Origin: Thermoleophilia bacterium
Lineage (GTDB): Bacteria > Actinomycetota > Thermoleophilia > Gaiellales > F1-60-MAGs149
Direction of reading: 5' to 3'
Length of the DNA stretch: 5,438 nucleotides
Assembly: GCA_016462095.1 (NCBI GenBank)
Contig: JAEMTW010000138.1
Location: 1-5,438, forward strand
Part shown: positions 3,828 through 5,438 of the stretch, piece by piece
Numbering within the stretch: the first letter of the stretch is position 1
How the letters are laid out: every line of letters begins with the position of its first letter
Notes under the pieces: generated by a model
The model's input: the letters and a program-made list of their open reading frames with translations, nothing else
The model's database searches: none
What the model was told of the DNA's origin: nothing
Translations under genes and position numbers: made by a program

Positions 3828-5438
3828 ATGGCGACATGTGGCGAGGCAGCGGTTCGACTGCTCGAGCAGTACGACGTAGACACGATCTTCGGGATCCCTG
3901 GCGTGCACACGCTGGAGTACTACCGGGGACTCGCCGACTCGCCGATTCGGCACGTCACTCCTCGCCACGAGCAGGGTGCGGGCTACATGGCGCTTGGCTA
4001 CACGCGCGTGACGGGCAAGCCGGGTGTCTGCTGTCTGATCACCGGTGCGGGGCTGACCAACGCGTCGACCGCGATCGCCACGGCGCACCACGATTCGCTG
4101 CCGATGCTGATTCTCTCCTCGGGCACTGCCACGGAGGATGCCGAGCAGGGGCACGGATCGCTGCACGATCTGCCCGACCAGCCCGCCTTCATGAAGACGA
4201 TCTGCGCGCTCTCGATCGATGTGCGCGATCCAGCCGAGCTGGCCGACGCGTTTGCGCAGGCGTTTGAGGTCTTCGATTCTCAGCGCCCCCGCCCGGTGCA
4301 CATCAGCGTGCCGATCGACGTCCTCTCGCTGCCGGCTGCGGGCGATCAGCGCCTGCCCGATCGTGGCACCGCGCCGACGGCCGACCCGGCATTGCTCGAG
4401 CAGGCTGTCGATGCTCTGGCTGCTGCGACCCGCCCGATGATCCTGATCGGCGGCGGTACGACGCATGCCCAGGCCGAGGTGATTGCGATCGCCGAGCAGC
4501 TTGGTGCACCCGTCGCGATGACGATTGCCGCCAAGGGTGTCGTGCCCGATGCGCACCCACTCTCGCTTGGCACGACCGCGACGATCTCTCCGATCTTCGA
4601 GGAGTTCGAGCAGGCCGACGTCGTCCTTGTGGTCGGCACGGAGTTCTCCGAGACGGACTACTACTTCGCGCCAACGCTCGCCCCACCCGCCTTCGGTGGC
4701 ACGGTCGTCCGCATCGACATCGATGCGGCGCAGCTGGCCAAGCGTCGACCGGCCACGATTGGGCTGCACGGCGATGCTGCCGCAACGTTGGCCACGCTCC
4801 ACGCTGCACTCGCGACGCGCGGCGTGCAGGGCGCGGGCGACGAACGCGCGGCTGCACTCCGGGCAGCCAACGCGTGGTGGCCAAGCTCTGAGGAGTTCGA
4901 GCCATTCCTTTCGGCACTCGCCGCAGCCCTGCCCGACAACGGTATTTTGGCGGTCGACTCGACGCAACCGGCCTATGCGGCCGCCCATATGTGGCGTGGC
5001 ACCCGCCCGAACGCCTACCTGCCGTACGGCGGCTTCGGCACGCTCGGACCGGCCATGCCAATGGCGATTGGAGCCAAGCTCGGTGCACCCGACCGCCCAG
5101 TCGTGGCGCTCGCGGGCGACGGCGGCTTCCTCTTCACGATCCAAGAGCTCGCGACGGCCGTCGATCTTGGTCTGCCGCTCGCGATCGTGATCTGGCAGAA
5201 CCACGGCTACGGCGAGATCAAGGACTCGATGGAACGCGTCGATGTGCCACCGGTCGGTGTTGCAACGAGCGCTCACGACTTCCTTAAGATCGCGGAGGGC
5301 TTTGGTTGCCATGCCGTACGAGCCGAGTCGCTCGACGACCTTGGCGGTCTGATCGCCGCCGCCTTCGTGGCGGATCGGCCAACGCTGATCGAAGTGGTTG
5401 CCGACCGCGTTGCGCCATCTGCGCTGCCTGTGCGCTGA
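3828..5438 (+). CDS. aruI: ThDP-dependent decarboxylase, AruI-like (5-guanidino-2-oxopentanoate decarboxylase)
   Basis: This complete 536-residue enzyme belongs to the acetolactate synthase/benzoylformate decarboxylase superfamily. The N-terminal PYR domain (about 1-165) carries FGIPGVHTLEYYRG (21-34), RHVTPRHEQGAGYM (41-54) with the ThDP-activating Glu48, and ITGAGLTN (71-78). The central domain (about 185-330) is followed by the PP domain, with GGFGTLGPAMPMAIGAKLG (401-419) and the metal/diphosphate motif GDGG at 430-433 ending in QN at 457-458 before HGYGEIKDSM. The GVHTLE..RGL...IRHVTPRHEQGAG segment and LHDLPDQ (112-118) are closest to AruI, which decarboxylates 2-ketoarginine to 4-guanidinobutyraldehyde after arginine transamination. 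Family assignment is firm; the substrate is inferred from remembered similarity, since no AruH-type aminotransferase or aldehyde dehydrogenase lies in the window. Gln457 replaces the first Asn of the usual NN, while metal-binding Asn458 is kept. It ends in TGA at the last base of the window. Confidence 0.88.
   Translation: MATCGEAAVRLLEQYDVDTIFGIPGVHTLEYYRGLADSPIRHVTPRHEQGAGYMALGYTRVTGKPGVCCLITGAGLTNASTAIATAHHDSLPMLILSSGTATEDAEQGHGSLHDLPDQPAFMKTICALSIDVRDPAELADAFAQAFEVFDSQRPRPVHISVPIDVLSLPAAGDQRLPDRGTAPTADPALLEQAVDALAAATRPMILIGGGTTHAQAEVIAIAEQLGAPVAMTIAAKGVVPDAHPLSLGTTATISPIFEEFEQADVVLVVGTEFSETDYYFAPTLAPPAFGGTVVRIDIDAAQLAKRRPATIGLHGDAAATLATLHAALATRGVQGAGDERAAALRAANAWWPSSEEFEPFLSALAAALPDNGILAVDSTQPAYAAAHMWRGTRPNAYLPYGGFGTLGPAMPMAIGAKLGAPDRPVVALAGDGGFLFTIQELATAVDLGLPLAIVIWQNHGYGEIKDSMERVDVPPVGVATSAHDFLKIAEGFGCHAVRAESLDDLGGLIAAAFVADRPTLIEVVADRVAPSALPVR

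Noticed and set aside
3804..5312. A 502-residue minus-strand open frame opposite the AruI-like gene
   Set aside because: Its translation is rich in Arg, Asp and His with no recognisable motif, and it lies antisense to a full-length enzyme with intact motifs. It is the usual mirror frame of high-G+C coding DNA.
1..5438. CRISPR arrays, tRNA/rRNA genes, insertion sequences, phage or plasmid signatures
   Set aside because: No regularly spaced repeats, cloverleaf-like segments, transposase motifs or terminal inverted repeats were seen; the window is almost fully occupied by metabolic-type genes.

Overview
The window looks like bacterial chromosomal DNA of high G+C content, densely coded, with short gaps between genes. 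An F420-type luciferase-family oxidoreductase, TANNNT -10 boxes, two apparently leaderless genes and a cysteine-peptidase-like protein of a kind I associate with Thermoleophilia-type actinobacteria point to Actinomycetota, probably an uncultivated Thermoleophilia-like lineage. The taxonomic call is inference only.

Layout. Positions 1-3683 hold four genes on the minus strand, in transcription order: an LLM-class oxidoreductase (3683-2820), an M20-family zinc amidohydrolase/peptidase with a complete catalytic residue set (2728-1394), a protein with a papain/C39-like Cys-His-Asp pattern (1335-478, probably DUF6885), and the start of a glutamine synthetase-like ligase (from 488 to the window edge). 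The last two overlap by 11 bases. The ligase frame is interrupted by a TAA exactly where the family has the first glutamate of its active-site E-x-E motif. The frame continues with recognisable family sequence to position 1, so this is a broken gene, a sequencing error or (least likely) a readthrough case. Positions 3828-5438 hold one plus-strand gene, a complete ThDP-dependent decarboxylase most like AruI (5-guanidino-2-oxopentanoate, i.e. 2-ketoarginine, decarboxylase), divergent from the oxidoreductase.

Expression. Every unit has a candidate promoter of its own. The oxidoreductase and the papain-like protein have a TANNNT box ending exactly 6 bases before ATG and no Shine-Dalgarno sequence, which predicts leaderless mRNAs. 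The M20 and AruI-like genes both have the -10 box TAGGCT, short leaders and strong AGGAG/GGAGG ribosome sites. The 144-bp divergent gap contains a perfect 7-bp inverted repeat centred almost midway between the two predicted transcription starts.

How the genes may work together. No complete pathway is visible. An arginine/guanidino-compound or amine-handling neighbourhood would fit the pieces: AruI-like decarboxylation of 2-ketoarginine, amide hydrolysis by the M20 enzyme, amide formation by the GS-like ligase, and a papain-fold partner. This is a hypothesis. No tRNA, rRNA, CRISPR, insertion sequence or clear intrinsic terminator was seen.
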